A stretch of DNA of 64,000 nt from Thermovorax subterraneus (GCA_021608145.1 JAKIHM010000004.1:62001-126000), one strand, 5' to 3'. Counted from the stretch's first letter, positions 29,535 to 38,585 are shown. Notes: a model not told the origin generated them from the sequence alone. Numbers and translations are program-made.

Positions 29535-30680
29535 ATGGCGTATTTCGATAATGCAGCTACTTCATGGCCGAAGCCTGAAGAGGTATATAAGACGGTGGAA
29601 GACGTCATGAGGAATTTCGGGGGAAACCCGGGTAGGAGCGGGCATAAAAAGGCTTTAGAAGCTGCACGGCTTATTTATGAGGCAAGGGAAGTCATGGCGG
29701 AATTTTTGAATGCCGGAAGTCCAAGCAATATAGTTTTTACGATGAACGCCACCGACGCACTCAATATTGCCATAAAGGGGGTCCTTCGCCCGGGAGACCA
29801 CGTTATAACAAGTTCCATGGAGCACAATTCCGTAGCGAGGCCCATCTACGCCCTGACAAAATGCGGTGTCGAATGGGAGATAGTCAAATGTGCAAAGGAT
29901 GGTACTCTGGACCCCGATGATATTTTAAAGGCAATAAAGCCAAATACCCGCCTAATTGCTATAACCCATGCCTCTAACGTGACCGGAACCGTAATGCCCA
30001 TTGAGGAAATAGGCAGGATCGCTCGAGAAAGGGAGATCTTATTTCTCGTAGATGCCGCTCAGACTATAGGTGTTCTTGACATAGACGTTAGAAGGCAAAA
30101 TATAGACTTGCTTGCTTTTCCCGGGCACAAAGGCCTTTATGGCCCTCAAGGTACTGGCGGGCTTTACGTCAGGGAAGGGATTAAGCTGACGCCGCTAAGG
30201 CAAGGAGGCACCGGCAGTTTTTCTGAAGAACTTTCGCAGCCTGGCATACTTCCCGACTTGCTGGAGGCCGGAACCCTCAATACTCCCGGCATTGCTGGTC
30301 TAGCTGAAGGAGTGCGGTTTTTAAAAAAGTTAGGCCTTTCGTATATACGTTCTCATGAGGAAATGCTAACCCGGCGGTTTTTAGAGGGCCTAAAGAAAAT
30401 CGAGGGGATTACTGTCTACGGCTGCCCGTATAAAAAAAGCGAAGTAGCCGTGATTTCTTTGAACGTAAGAGGACTTGATTCATCCGAGCTAGCCTTCTTG
30501 TTGGACAGCAAGTACGACATTCAGGTTCGGCCAGGACTCCACTGCAGCCCATTGGCGCACGAGACTATTGGTACAATTGATAGAGGGACTGTAAGGTTTA
30601 GCTTTTCAATATTCAATACGATCGAGGAGATAGAAAAGGCCCTTTCTGCATTAGAAGAGATATCTAGCAAAGCCCGATAA
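29535..30680 (+). CDS. Cysteine desulfurase family aminotransferase (class V)
   Basis: A 381-aa PLP enzyme of the NifS/SufS-like class V family. The PLP lysine is K199 (LAFPGHKGLYG), with VDAAQTIG before it. The candidate persulfide Cys is C336 in RPGLHCSPLAHE. It would release sulfur or selenium from cysteine or selenocysteine. No partner scaffold is adjacent. The nearby yedF (35.8 kb) raises the possibility of selenium handling, as inference only. The ATG at 29535 fits AAGGGGTG; a GTG at 29526 overlaps that site. Confidence 0.9.
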   Translation: MAYFDNAATSWPKPEEVYKTVEDVMRNFGGNPGRSGHKKALEAARLIYEAREVMAEFLNAGSPSNIVFTMNATDALNIAIKGVLRPGDHVITSSMEHNSVARPIYALTKCGVEWEIVKCAKDGTLDPDDILKAIKPNTRLIAITHASNVTGTVMPIEEIGRIAREREILFLVDAAQTIGVLDIDVRRQNIDLLAFPGHKGLYGPQGTGGLYVREGIKLTPLRQGGTGSFSEELSQPGILPDLLEAGTLNTPGIAGLAEGVRFLKKLGLSYIRSHEEMLTRRFLEGLKKIEGITVYGCPYKKSEVAVISLNVRGLDSSELAFLLDSKYDIQVRPGLHCSPLAHETIGTIDRGTVRFSFSIFNTIEEIEKALSALEEISSKAR

Positions 30681-30711
30681 TTTTTAATCAACGAAAGGAT
30701 GGTGCCGTGAT

Positions 30712-31407
30712 TTGTTCGGTACAGTGATAAACTCCATTGCTATCATAATGGGTGCACTTTTAGGCAACCTCTTAAAGGGTCGCTTTTCTGAAAATATAAG
30801 CACCACTCTTATGCAAGGCCTGAGCCTTGTGGTGATGCTGATAGGATTGTCGATGGCATTAAAAACGGAAAATCTTCTGATAGTGACCCTCAGCATTGTA
30901 AGCGGGGCGGTTCTGGGCGAGATTATGAAAATCGAGGAAAGGTTGAACCGGTTGGGAGAAACGCTCGAAAAGCGCTTTGGCGGTGGTGACGGAGATTTTA
31001 CAAAAGCTTTTGTATCCGCGAGCCTCATCTATTGCGTAGGGGCAATGGCCATAATGGGGGCAATTGAAAGCGGTCTTACGGGAAATCACAGCATATTACT
31101 CGTAAAATCCATATTGGACGGCGTGTCCGCAGTGGTTTTTTCATCGACTTTAGGCATTGGTGTCGCTTTTTCTGCAGCCACGGTCTTTCTTTATCAAGGG
31201 AGCATAGCCATGGCGGCTGGGTTCATAAAGTCTTACCTTACTGATGCCATAATTACCGAAATGACTGCAGCGGGCGGACTTTTAATTTTCGGGATTGGAA
31301 TAAATATGCTGGAAGGTAAATCCAGGGTAAAGGTGGGCAATTTGCTACCTGCCATTTTTACCGCCATTGCGTTTACAATACTGTTTTCGAAATTTCCAAA
31401 GCTGTAA
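30712..31407 (+). CDS. DUF554 family membrane protein
   Basis: A 231-aa integral membrane protein with about six or seven hydrophobic segments and the family N-terminus GTVINSIAIIMGALLGNLLKGR. The function is unknown; a transporter or channel role has been guessed for the family. The TTG start has AAAGGATGG upstream. It is followed after 18 bp by a DUF4446 gene. Confidence 0.87.
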   Translation: MFGTVINSIAIIMGALLGNLLKGRFSENISTTLMQGLSLVVMLIGLSMALKTENLLIVTLSIVSGAVLGEIMKIEERLNRLGETLEKRFGGGDGDFTKAFVSASLIYCVGAMAIMGAIESGLTGNHSILLVKSILDGVSAVVFSSTLGIGVAFSAATVFLYQGSIAMAAGFIKSYLTDAIITEMTAAGGLLIFGIGINMLEGKSRVKVGNLLPAIFTAIAFTILFSKFPKL

Positions 31408-31425
31408 AAGAGCTGGAGGAATGTT

Positions 31426-31971
31426 ATGATGACGCAAAATTTTTTTAATTTATTACATGGTTTTTTTGAAGCGAACTTGGACAAGGTTTTAATACTGCTG
31501 ATTGCAATTTCTGCTGTGAGCCTTATTGTCTTTATAATCATAAATATCAAGTTGAACAAAATTGCAAAGAATTATTTAGCACTAATGAAAGGTGCCGGGG
31601 GTAAAAATTTGGAAGAATTGCTTATAGAATATTTTCAAAGCGTAAAACAGGCTATGTCGGAGGTAGCGGCAATAAAGGAACGGGTTAATATCTTAGAAAA
31701 GGACATGCTTTTTGCGGTCCAGAAGGTACATATAAAAAAATACAATGCCTTTGCAGATATGGGCGGAAACTTGAGCTTTTCGATGGCATTATTAAACGGT
31801 GAAAACAGCGGGGTCATTATAACGAGCATTTATGGCAGAGAAGAGAGCCGCGTGTACCTAAAACCTGTGGTAAAAGGGGACCCAGCCTGTGCCTTGAGTC
31901 CGGAAGAAAAAGAAGTTCTCGAAAAAGCGATGATAAAAGAAGGATTTTTGAATGTAAAAGGCGAATTTTAA
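31426..31971 (+). CDS. DUF4446 family protein, membrane anchored
   Basis: A 181-aa protein with one N-terminal membrane helix (about 20-42), a helical stretch (60-100) and a soluble domain with NAFADMGGNLSFSMALL and GVIITSIYGREESRVYLKPV, typical of DUF4446. Its function is unknown. In Clostridia it often lies near parB and cell-envelope genes, as here. Confidence 0.87.
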   Translation: MMTQNFFNLLHGFFEANLDKVLILLIAISAVSLIVFIIINIKLNKIAKNYLALMKGAGGKNLEELLIEYFQSVKQAMSEVAAIKERVNILEKDMLFAVQKVHIKKYNAFADMGGNLSFSMALLNGENSGVIITSIYGREESRVYLKPVVKGDPACALSPEEKEVLEKAMIKEGFLNVKGEF

Positions 31972-32018
31972 AATTTCGTATAATATCGGCATAAACCTGA
32001 AAGGGGGGTGGGAAATCG

Positions 32019-32927
32019 GTGAGGAGGGGCAAGAAAAAGCTTGTCACATTTATGATCATACCTCATTCGGAGAAATCAATTTATTCCATCTCGCTTTCTG
32101 ATTCAATTTTAAAGGCAATAAAATACATAGCCACCGCATCTTTGTTTTCACTGGTAGCGGCGGGCATATATTTTTTCGCATCTTACAGAGAACTTAAAGC
32201 AAAAAATGAGGAATTGTCGTCAAAGGTTCAATGGTATGCAAAAATAGAAGCGAAGTTAAATTATTACGAGGAAAAGACAAAAAGCATGGAACAAAAGGTA
32301 AGAGAGATGGAAAAGCTGGATTCAAGCTTGAGGCAACTTTTGAAGGACGACCCCATTTTAAAGGACAAACTCGACAAAATAAGTTCAAGAAGTTCGCCTT
32401 CAGAGCTTGTAAGCAGGAGTGGAGTTAATAGAGAAACGGCATTGGAAAGGCTGGAAGAACTAGAAATAAAGTTAGATGAACAAGAAAGTAGCATAAAGGA
32501 ACTTATTTCTGCAATAGAACAAAGAAATTTGAGACTTGCTACGACGCCTTCTTTATGGCCTGTGCAAGGGAGGATAACTTCCCGCTTCGGATACAGGCGC
32601 TCTCCTTTTGGGAAAAGTACAGAATTTCACGATGGGGTAGACATTGCGGCTCCTTATGGAAGTAACGTGAAAGCTGCAGCAGCCGGACAGATTATATACT
32701 CTGGCTACAAGTCGGGTTACGGTTACACTGTGGAAATTAATCACGGGTACGGGCATGTAACATCTTACTGCCACCTTTCAAAAATACTTGTAAAAGAAGG
32801 CCAATACGTTGATAAAGGTCAGACTATAGGGAGAGTGGGAAGCAGCGGAAGAAGTACGGGGCCTCATGTTCATTACATGGTAAAAGTGAACGGCTCTCTC
32901 GTAGACCCAATTGAATTTTTGGAATAA
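32019..32927 (+). CDS. M23 family metallopeptidase with coiled coil
   Basis: A 302-aa envelope protein. An N-terminal membrane helix (about 34-52) is followed by a coiled-coil region (55-170) and a C-terminal LytM/M23 domain (180-302). Zinc ligands are seen in FHDGVDIAAP (HxxxD) and GPHVHYMV (HxH). Such proteins cleave peptidoglycan cross-bridges or activate other hydrolases. The GTG start has GGGGGTGGG upstream. Bactofilin follows after 14 bp; M23-bactofilin pairs are common in bacteria and suggest spatially directed wall remodelling. Confidence 0.93.
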   Translation: MRRGKKKLVTFMIIPHSEKSIYSISLSDSILKAIKYIATASLFSLVAAGIYFFASYRELKAKNEELSSKVQWYAKIEAKLNYYEEKTKSMEQKVREMEKLDSSLRQLLKDDPILKDKLDKISSRSSPSELVSRSGVNRETALERLEELEIKLDEQESSIKELISAIEQRNLRLATTPSLWPVQGRITSRFGYRRSPFGKSTEFHDGVDIAAPYGSNVKAAAAGQIIYSGYKSGYGYTVEINHGYGHVTSYCHLSKILVKEGQYVDKGQTIGRVGSSGRSTGPHVHYMVKVNGSLVDPIEFLE

Positions 32928-32941
32928 CTGAGGGGGTAAGC

Positions 32942-33316
32942 ATGTTCAGAAGGAAAAATGAAGAGATAAGGGTTAATCCTGAAGCGGTGGATACCCTTAT
33001 AGGGAAGGGGACTGAAATTAAGGGCACAGTAAAAGCTACGGGCGTTCTTCGAATCGAGGGCAGGGTAGAAGGAGAACTGGAAAGCACAGGGGATATAATA
33101 GTCACCGAAACAGGTGTGGTGAATGCTCAGCTTAAAGCGAGAAATGCGGTAATTGCAGGGGAAGTAAATGGAAATATTTTTCTTTCAGGAAAGCTGGAGA
33201 TTAAGTCTTCCGGCAAGGTGTTGGGGGATTTGAGGGTAGAAGGTATGATAGTTGAAGACGGCGCGTTTTTCCAAGGCAGGTGCGAGATGGACAGGACCAA
33301 GGAGGATGAGAGTTGA
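32942..33316 (+). CDS. Bactofilin (polymer-forming cytoskeletal protein)
   Basis: A 124-aa DUF583 beta-helix protein: TLIGKGTEIKGTVKATGVLRIEGRVEGEL with repeating I-x-G-x-V-x-G pattern and short charged tails. Bactofilins form nucleotide-free filaments that position envelope enzymes. The neighbouring M23 peptidase is the likely partner. It overlaps the lipid kinase gene by 4 bases. Confidence 0.93.
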   Translation: MFRRKNEEIRVNPEAVDTLIGKGTEIKGTVKATGVLRIEGRVEGELESTGDIIVTETGVVNAQLKARNAVIAGEVNGNIFLSGKLEIKSSGKVLGDLRVEGMIVEDGAFFQGRCEMDRTKEDES

Positions 33317-34182
33317 AAGTTTTTTTTGTAGTTAATCCGAATGCCGGGAAGAAGAGGGCTTTATTACTTTGGAACGGCTTAAAAAGATTTATAGACATTC
33401 CCTATGAGTTTGCGATGACCAAAGGCCCCGGACACGCTACCGACATTGCAAGAGAAGCAGTAAAAACGGGCTACAAAAAAATTGTTGCTGTTGGAGGGGA
33501 CGGCACAGTTAGGGAAGTGGTCCAGGCCCTTGCACACAGCGAGTCGATATTAGGTGTGATCCCTGCGGGAACAGGCAACGATTTTATACGGTCAGTGGGG
33601 ATACCTCGAGAACCCGAGAAAGCGCTGGAAATAATAAAAAATGGCAGCGTAAGTTGTATAGATTTATTGAAGGCCGGAGGCAATTTTTTTGTAAATGTGG
33701 TCGGGGCGGGATTGGACGCCGAAGTAGCAGATGCAGTCAATAAAAGTATGAGGTTTTTTAACGGCACCATAACTTACGTGGCACAGCTTATAAAGGTTCT
33801 GACATTTTATACACCTAAAGATGTAACCATAGAAATAGACGGTAAGACAATAAAGCGAAGGGCATGGCTGGTCTCCGTAGGGAACGCCAGGTACTACGGC
33901 AGTGGCATGATGATATGTCCTGATGCCCGAGTTAACGATGGCTTCCTCGATGTATGCATAGTAAATGAGTTAAGTAAAGCAGAGCTTTTAAGGTTTTTAC
34001 CCAGTGTGTTTTCAGGAAAGCACAAAAATCACCCGGCTTACGAAGTCATAAAAGGGAAAAAGGTTAAAATAGAATTTACTCCTTGTGCCAAGGTTCACGC
34101 CGACGGAGATGTCATAGGGATCACTCCGGTAGAATTTTCGGTTGAACCCGGAGCTTTAAAAGTGATAACATCAAAAGTATAA
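33313..34182 (+). CDS. YegS/DagK-type lipid kinase
   Basis: A 289-aa diacylglycerol kinase catalytic-domain protein. The nucleotide motif is GGDGTVREVVQAL, with PAGTGNDFIRS and a conserved C-terminal HADGD-like segment (VHADGDVIG). It likely phosphorylates diacylglycerol or a related lipid for recycling into phosphatidate. The start is TTG, in a TTGA overlap with bactofilin. Confidence 0.92.
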   Translation: MKVFFVVNPNAGKKRALLLWNGLKRFIDIPYEFAMTKGPGHATDIAREAVKTGYKKIVAVGGDGTVREVVQALAHSESILGVIPAGTGNDFIRSVGIPREPEKALEIIKNGSVSCIDLLKAGGNFFVNVVGAGLDAEVADAVNKSMRFFNGTITYVAQLIKVLTFYTPKDVTIEIDGKTIKRRAWLVSVGNARYYGSGMMICPDARVNDGFLDVCIVNELSKAELLRFLPSVFSGKHKNHPAYEVIKGKKVKIEFTPCAKVHADGDVIGITPVEFSVEPGALKVITSKV

Positions 34183-34224
34183 TTCTGCCAGCTTCCGAGT
34201 AAAATAGAATTCGGAGGTGGCAGG

Positions 34225-34506
34225 ATGAAAAGAATAATAGCGGTGGAAGACGGCCTTGAAGACCTCATAGAATATTTGAAAGCGCGTGGGTTTATAGCCA
34301 TGCCGTGGAACGAGGCAGTTGGGGAAGTGGATGCTGTAATATATAGAGGAAGGAAACTTAAAGAAATAGCGGCACTGCCAATTGAGAATATGATCGAACA
34401 AATGGGTGGAAATTCTTTCGGAGTACTGCTCGTAAATGCTGAAGGCAGGACTCATGAAGAAATATATGAGATAATAAAAAACAGGATTTATGATCATTTT
34501 ATCTAA
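34225..34506 (+). CDS. ykuS: YkuS family protein (UPF0180)
   Basis: A 93-aa cytosolic protein of family UPF0180: IIAVEDGLEDLIEYLKARGF, then AVIYRGRKLKE. No function is known. GGAGGTGG precedes the ATG. It ends at a bidirectional terminator shared with yyaC. Confidence 0.85.
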   Translation: MKRIIAVEDGLEDLIEYLKARGFIAMPWNEAVGEVDAVIYRGRKLKEIAALPIENMIEQMGGNSFGVLLVNAEGRTHEEIYEIIKNRIYDHFI

Positions 34507-34531
34507 AAAAGCTGCCCTTTGGCAGCTTTTT
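34505..34531. terminator. Bidirectional terminator between ykuS and yyaC
   Basis: AAAAAGCTGCC and GGCAGCTTTTT form an 11-bp perfect stem with a CTTT loop. It overlaps the last codon of ykuS and the stop of yyaC. Confidence 0.88.
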
Positions 34532-35099
34532 AAGCAAAGAATTGCTCCATTCCCAAAGCAATTCCCTCGGAAATTACCCTCGCCATCTTCATTACCAAAA
34601 ATAATCTGGTATTTTGAAGGACAAAGAATTCCATAAATCCTCCGACGTTCACCACGCCGGTAACATGGAGCTGACCAACTTCAGGCAAATTTTTTCTGAC
34701 TCCAGCCCCTGGCTTAATTGGTCCTCTGCCAATCTTTACCGTGCCAACGTTTTCAGAGCGGCCCAGAGATGCATCCACTGCTATGATGTAAGGCTCTTTC
34801 AAAGTGTCGAGCTCTTGGAGGACATTTTCGAGATTGCCGGCGTGGACCGGTTCTGCAAGGCAGCCTTTAACGTGGGCGTTGAGAAAATTTTTTTCCTTGA
34901 GCATGTTTCCTACTAAAGGACCTAGAGAGTCTCCGGTAGAGCGGTCAGTGCCTATGCACAGGAATACTATCGGCGATGGGGGACAATATGTCTCGGATAA
35001 AATTGAGGTAAATCCGTAAGCGATAGCTTCTACTGCATTTGGTGTATCTATATGAACTCTTATGCCATAAGGCCTTAGTGCCTGGGGGTCTAAAAGCAT
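34530..35099 (-). CDS. yyaC: Spore protease YyaC
   Basis: A 189-aa protein of the YyaC family, related to the germination protease GPR. Motifs are CIGTDRSTGDSLGPLVG, PVHAGNLE and AVDASLGRSENVGTV. In Bacillus yyaC is expressed in the forespore. It is the only - gene between 18.9 kb and the window end, and supports a spore-forming host. GGAGGAAAAATA precedes the ATG. Confidence 0.93.
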   Translation of the reverse strand: MLLDPQALRPYGIRVHIDTPNAVEAIAYGFTSILSETYCPPSPIVFLCIGTDRSTGDSLGPLVGNMLKEKNFLNAHVKGCLAEPVHAGNLENVLQELDTLKEPYIIAVDASLGRSENVGTVKIGRGPIKPGAGVRKNLPEVGQLHVTGVVNVGGFMEFFVLQNTRLFLVMKMARVISEGIALGMEQFFA

Positions 35100-35129
35100 T
35101 ATTTTTCCTCCTGAAAACCTTTTTTAACA

Positions 35130-35158
35130 TTATATGTAATTTTTTTAGGTAGTATGCA
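35130..35158 (-). promoter_or_regulatory. Candidate forespore (sigma-G/F-like) promoter of yyaC
   Basis: On - , TGCATA (35153-35158) and CATATAA (35130-35136) are 16 bp apart, near the sigma-G pattern TGAATA / CATACTA. A vegetative reading with TATAAT has a poor -35. Confidence 0.35.
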
Positions 35159-35227
35159 TAGGCTATTTGAAATATTGAAATAAAATTAAAAAGAAGGTTT
35201 TTTTCGGAAAGAAAGGGGGAATCGGTT

Positions 35228-35800
35228 ATGAATTGGTTGGACATACTGCTTTTATTTGTTTTCTTAAAAAGTGCGATAGAAGGTTACACCAAAGGATTTG
35301 TCCTTTCGGCATTCAGAATACTAGGTGTTTTGACGGCTATATATGTGGGCCTTTTTTACAGGGATGCGGCGGCTAAATACATAGAAAAAAATACAAATGT
35401 CAGTGAAGCCCTCAAACCGGTGCTAAATATTACAAGTCCTAAATCGAATCCTGGAGCCCTCCCGGCAGGGGCGGCTATCGATTCGCTTATACAAATGGCC
35501 TTGTCAGCTATAAGCTTTCTAATAATTTTTCTGGCCGTTCAGCTTCTCTTTGCCTTGGTAGGATTTTTCGTAAATGGGATGTTCAGGTTTTCAGGGCTTT
35601 CCCTGCCAAATCGGGTATTAGGGGTTTTACTGGGGCTTTTATCTACTTCCTTATGGGTCGTGCTGATAAGTTCAGTTATCACTCCTTTCTTGATGACATG
35701 GCCTGGGAGTGTTCTTGAAAGAGGTATCTCCAGCTCGTATATCCTTCAAAAATTAAAGTTCTTGGATTTCATAACTCCAGTTGTGATAAAATTGATATAA
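35228..35800 (+). CDS. CvpA family membrane protein
   Basis: A 190-aa protein with four predicted membrane segments and the family N-terminus NWLDILLLFVFLKSAIEGYTKGFVLSAFRILG. CvpA was first linked to colicin V production; in Firmicutes its role is uncertain. GAAAGGGGGAATCGG precedes the ATG. Confidence 0.88.
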   Translation: MNWLDILLLFVFLKSAIEGYTKGFVLSAFRILGVLTAIYVGLFYRDAAAKYIEKNTNVSEALKPVLNITSPKSNPGALPAGAAIDSLIQMALSAISFLIIFLAVQLLFALVGFFVNGMFRFSGLSLPNRVLGVLLGLLSTSLWVVLISSVITPFLMTWPGSVLERGISSSYILQKLKFLDFITPVVIKLI

Positions 35801-35814
35801 GGGGAGGGATGAAA

Positions 35815-36414
35815 ATGGCAGTAGAGGTGGACTGCAGAGGGAAGAAATGCCCCGAGCCGGTTATCATGACGAAAAAAGCTCTAGATTCCATAGAGACGGG
35901 ACGGGTTGTCGCCATTGTGGACAATGAAGTGGCAAGGGACAATATAATTAAAATGGCAAAAAACAGTGGATGTAATTACTTTTACGAAGAAGAACAAGGG
36001 GAGTACCGTATCTACATCGAAAAGATCCCCGCAGAGAAAAAGACGCCCGAAATAGAGAAAAGAGGGGCTAATGAAATAACGGGCTCTTATGTGGTTCTAA
36101 TTACGGGCGATGCGCTAGGCAAAGGTTCGGAAGAGCTAGGAAGGCTTCTGATGAGAAATTATATTTATACTTTGAAAGATATCGAGTATTTGCCTGAAAG
36201 CATAATATTTTTAAACAAAGGAGTTTATCTTACCACCAATGGCTCGGAAGTTTTGGATGTTTTAAAAGAATTGGAAACTAAGGGAGTGGAAGTGCTTTCC
36301 TGCGGAACTTGTTTGGATTACTATGGATTGAAGGAAAAGCTTGCTGTGGGGAGCGTAACCAATATGTACGCGATAGCAGAAAAACTATCTAAATTTAGGA
36401 CTGTCGTAATGTGA
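35815..36414 (+). CDS. yedF: Sulfurtransferase-like selenium metabolism protein YedF
   Basis: A 199-aa two-domain protein. The N-terminal TusA-like domain carries the CPxP motif (VDCRGKKCPEPVIM, CPEP near 12). The C-terminal DsrE-like domain includes CGTCLDYYG. This arrangement defines YedF, found mostly with selenium genes (selD, selA), none of which are in the window. The ATG at 35815 fits GGGGAGGG better than the one 6 bases upstream. Confidence 0.92.
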   Translation: MAVEVDCRGKKCPEPVIMTKKALDSIETGRVVAIVDNEVARDNIIKMAKNSGCNYFYEEEQGEYRIYIEKIPAEKKTPEIEKRGANEITGSYVVLITGDALGKGSEELGRLLMRNYIYTLKDIEYLPESIIFLNKGVYLTTNGSEVLDVLKELETKGVEVLSCGTCLDYYGLKEKLAVGSVTNMYAIAEKLSKFRTVVM

Positions 36415-36433
36415 TTAGGGGGACGCTTCCGCT

Positions 36434-37282
36434 ATGGACTTTCAAAGAATGTTGCGCGTAATTTCCGATCTTCCGGAAGTTTATAGGTACATTTTCAAAG
36501 CCCTATTTATTCTAATTTCGGCCACAGCAGCAATAAAAATAGGGGCTAGCGTCATAGATAGCCTTTTTGCAATGAAGTTCAAGAGGGTACCTGTAGACGA
36601 AAGCAGGATGAGGACCCTGGCAGGGCTCTTAAAAAGCGTCCTGAGATACACCGTTTACTTTATAGCAGCAGTAGTTATGCTGGATACTTTTGGCGTAAAG
36701 ACATCATCCATAATAGCCGCAGCAGGCATAGGTGGCCTTGCAATTGGATTTGGTGCTCAAAGCCTTGTGAAAGACGTGATTTCCGGCTTTTTTATAATTT
36801 TTGAAGATTATTTTCAGATAGGCGATTACGTTGAGACTGCTGGAGTCTCGGGTGTCGTAGAGGAAATGGGTCTTAGGACCACAAAGCTTCGGGACTTTGG
36901 CGGTCAGTTGCATATAATACCCAATGGAGAAATCACCAGGGTTACCAACCATTCTAGAGGTAACCTCAGAGCTCTGGTGAACGTGAGGGTATCCTATGAA
37001 GAGGACTTGAATAGAGTAATAGAAATTCTCGAGGAAGTTGCCGAAGAGGTACGCCAAAAAAGGGACGACATTGTGGAAGGGCCTACTGTTCTTGGAGTCA
37101 GCGACTTTGGACCTAGCGAAGCTGTTATTACTATATGGGCCAGGACCTTGCCCATGCAGCAGTGGAGCGTTGAAAGGGAATTGAGAAAAGCGATAAAAGA
37201 GAGGTTTGACAGGGAGGGGATAGAGATTCCCTACCCCAGGATGATCGTTATCGATGAAAAGAACAAGGGGGCGAAAAATTGA
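36434..37282 (+). CDS. mscS: Small-conductance mechanosensitive channel MscS
   Basis: A 282-aa MscS protein with three membrane helices (about 18-40, 65-90, 92-125). The pore helix region has AAAGIGGLAIGFGAQSLVKDVISGFFIIFEDYFQIGDYV. The cytoplasmic beta/alpha domain follows. It releases osmolytes on osmotic downshift. It ends overlapping the DUF951 gene by 4 bases. Confidence 0.95.
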   Translation: MDFQRMLRVISDLPEVYRYIFKALFILISATAAIKIGASVIDSLFAMKFKRVPVDESRMRTLAGLLKSVLRYTVYFIAAVVMLDTFGVKTSSIIAAAGIGGLAIGFGAQSLVKDVISGFFIIFEDYFQIGDYVETAGVSGVVEEMGLRTTKLRDFGGQLHIIPNGEITRVTNHSRGNLRALVNVRVSYEEDLNRVIEILEEVAEEVRQKRDDIVEGPTVLGVSDFGPSEAVITIWARTLPMQQWSVERELRKAIKERFDREGIEIPYPRMIVIDEKNKGAKN

Positions 37283-37494
37283 AGTTCCATATCGGCGACG
37301 TAGTAGAAATGAAGAAAAAACATCCATGCGGCAGCTTTGAATGGGAGATCTGGAGGATGGGAGCCGATTTCGGGATAAAGTGTCTCGGCTGCGGGCGCAA
37401 AGTAATGATACCCAGGCCCAAGTTCGAAAAGAGCGTCAAAAAGATAGTAAAATGCGCACAGCCTGAAGACCTTGAAAATCCTCCGGATAAATGA
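37279..37494 (+). CDS. DUF951 family protein
   Basis: A 71-aa protein starting with TTG (TTGA overlap with mscS): VVEMKKKHPCGSFEWEIWRMGADFGIKCLGCGRKVMIPR. Conserved Cys in HPCG and CLGCGR suggest a small metal-binding OB-like fold. The family lies next to rpsF/mscS in many Firmicutes; function unknown. Confidence 0.88.
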   Translation: MKFHIGDVVEMKKKHPCGSFEWEIWRMGADFGIKCLGCGRKVMIPRPKFEKSVKKIVKCAQPEDLENPPDK

Positions 37495-37500
37495 TATAAT
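37472..37500 (+). promoter_or_regulatory. rpsF-ssb-rpsR promoter
   Basis: TTGAAA (37472-37477) and TATAAT (37495-37500) are exactly 17 bp apart. They overlap the end of the DUF951 gene. The start would be near 37507. Confidence 0.8.
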
Positions 37501-37506
37501 ACGCAA

Positions 37507-37562
37507 GAAGCATCTCTGCTCTAGATAAAAATCTAGGGCCGTAAGTCCGAGGAGGTGAAAAG
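37507..37562 (+). promoter_or_regulatory. Putative S6:S18-binding leader of the rpsF operon
   Basis: The 5' UTR has a CTAGAT/ATCTAG hairpin followed by GGCCGTAAGTCCGAGGAGG. CCG elements adjacent to a hairpin and the ribosome site are the hallmark of the Firmicute rpsF leader, where the S6:S18 complex represses translation. The match is by eye and approximate. Confidence 0.45.
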
Positions 37563-37850
37563 ATGAGGGAATACGAAACGATGTACATTCTCGACCCCAG
37601 CCTTGACGAGGAAGCAATTAACGGCATGGTGGACAAGTTTAAAAATCTCGTCGAGGAAAGAGGGGGAGAGGTGAAGGAAATCGACCGGTGGGGGAAAAGA
37701 AAGCTGGCTTATCCCATCAAGCACCAGAAAGAGGGCTACTATGTGGTGATGAATTTTGCGACCGACGCCCAAACCGCAAGAGAGATGGAAAGGGTTTTCA
37801 GGATAACCCCCGCTGTGCTAAGGCATATCGTCATCCGCAAGGATAAATAA
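37563..37850 (+). CDS. rpsF: Ribosomal protein S6
   Basis: A 95-aa 30S protein: [42 protein letters not shown]. It binds S18 in the platform. CCGAGGAGGTG precedes the ATG. It is followed by ssb and rpsR in the classic order. Confidence 0.97.
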   Translation: MREYETMYILDPSLDEEAINGMVDKFKNLVEERGGEVKEIDRWGKRKLAYPIKHQKEGYYVVMNFATDAQTAREMERVFRITPAVLRHIVIRKDK

Positions 37851-37863
37851 AGGGGTGAAAACC

Positions 37864-38298
37864 TTGAACAAGGTTATATTGATTGGGAGATTGACCAAGG
37901 ACCCCGAATTGCGGTTCACCCCTGCTAATGGAGTCGCGGTGACTACTTTTACATTAGCCGTTGACAGGCCTTTCCTAAACCAAAAGGGAGAGAGGGAAAC
38001 GGACTTCATCCCCGTTGTGGTGTGGAGGAAATTGGCGGAAACCTGTGCCAATAACCTCAAGAAAGGCCGTCTTGTGGGCGTGTCGGGCAGGCTTCAGGTG
38101 AGGTCCTACGACACTCCTGGAGGTCAGCGCAGGTACGTAACCGAAGTAGTTGCCGATGAAGTGCAGTTTCTAGACAGGCCGAAAGCTGTAGAACAAGATA
38201 CCGTCTTGGGTGATAACAACGAGGGGATCGGAGATATAGATTTCGATTTCGATTTTGATGATGAAAACTTAAGTGAAGGGGACGATGTACCTTTTTAA
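37864..38298 (+). CDS. ssb: Single-stranded DNA-binding protein Ssb
   Basis: A 144-aa OB-fold protein ([34 protein letters not shown]), an acidic linker and the conserved interaction tip DDVPF, a slight variant of DDDIPF. It protects ssDNA and recruits replication partners. The TTG at 37864 is preferred over a GTG at 37855 because it fits AAGGGGTG and the family N-terminus. Confidence 0.96.
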   Translation: MNKVILIGRLTKDPELRFTPANGVAVTTFTLAVDRPFLNQKGERETDFIPVVVWRKLAETCANNLKKGRLVGVSGRLQVRSYDTPGGQRRYVTEVVADEVQFLDRPKAVEQDTVLGDNNEGIGDIDFDFDFDDENLSEGDDVPF

Positions 38299-38316
38299 GG
38301 AAAAGGAGGGAAAGCG

Positions 38317-38541
38317 TTGAAGTCCAAGAAGAACAAGAAGAAAAAGGTCTGCAGTTTTTGCGTGGATAAAATAGATTATGTCGACTACAAGGATGTGGCG
38401 AGGCTCAAGAAATTTATAACCGAGCGGGCTAAAATTCTGCCCCGGCGTATAACTGGCAATTGCGCAAGACACCAGAGACAGCTTACGGTTGCTATAAAAA
38501 GAGCTCGCAACATGGCACTTTTGCCATTTACGACTGAATAG
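38317..38541 (+). CDS. rpsR: Ribosomal protein S18
   Basis: A 74-aa basic 30S protein: [45 protein letters not shown]. CxxC plus CxxH suggests the zinc-binding (C+) form. The start is TTG, with AAGGAGGG upstream. Confidence 0.97.
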   Translation: MKSKKNKKKKVCSFCVDKIDYVDYKDVARLKKFITERAKILPRRITGNCARHQRQLTVAIKRARNMALLPFTTE

Positions 38542-38565
38542 GGAGGGGTAACCCCTCTCTTTTTT
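38541..38565 (+). terminator. rpsR terminator
   Basis: GGGAGGGG (38541-38548) pairs with CCCCTCTC (38552-38559) across a 3-nt loop, followed by TTTTTT. Confidence 0.85.
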
Positions 38566-38585
38566 ATAGAAGCGAGGAGGGAAAA

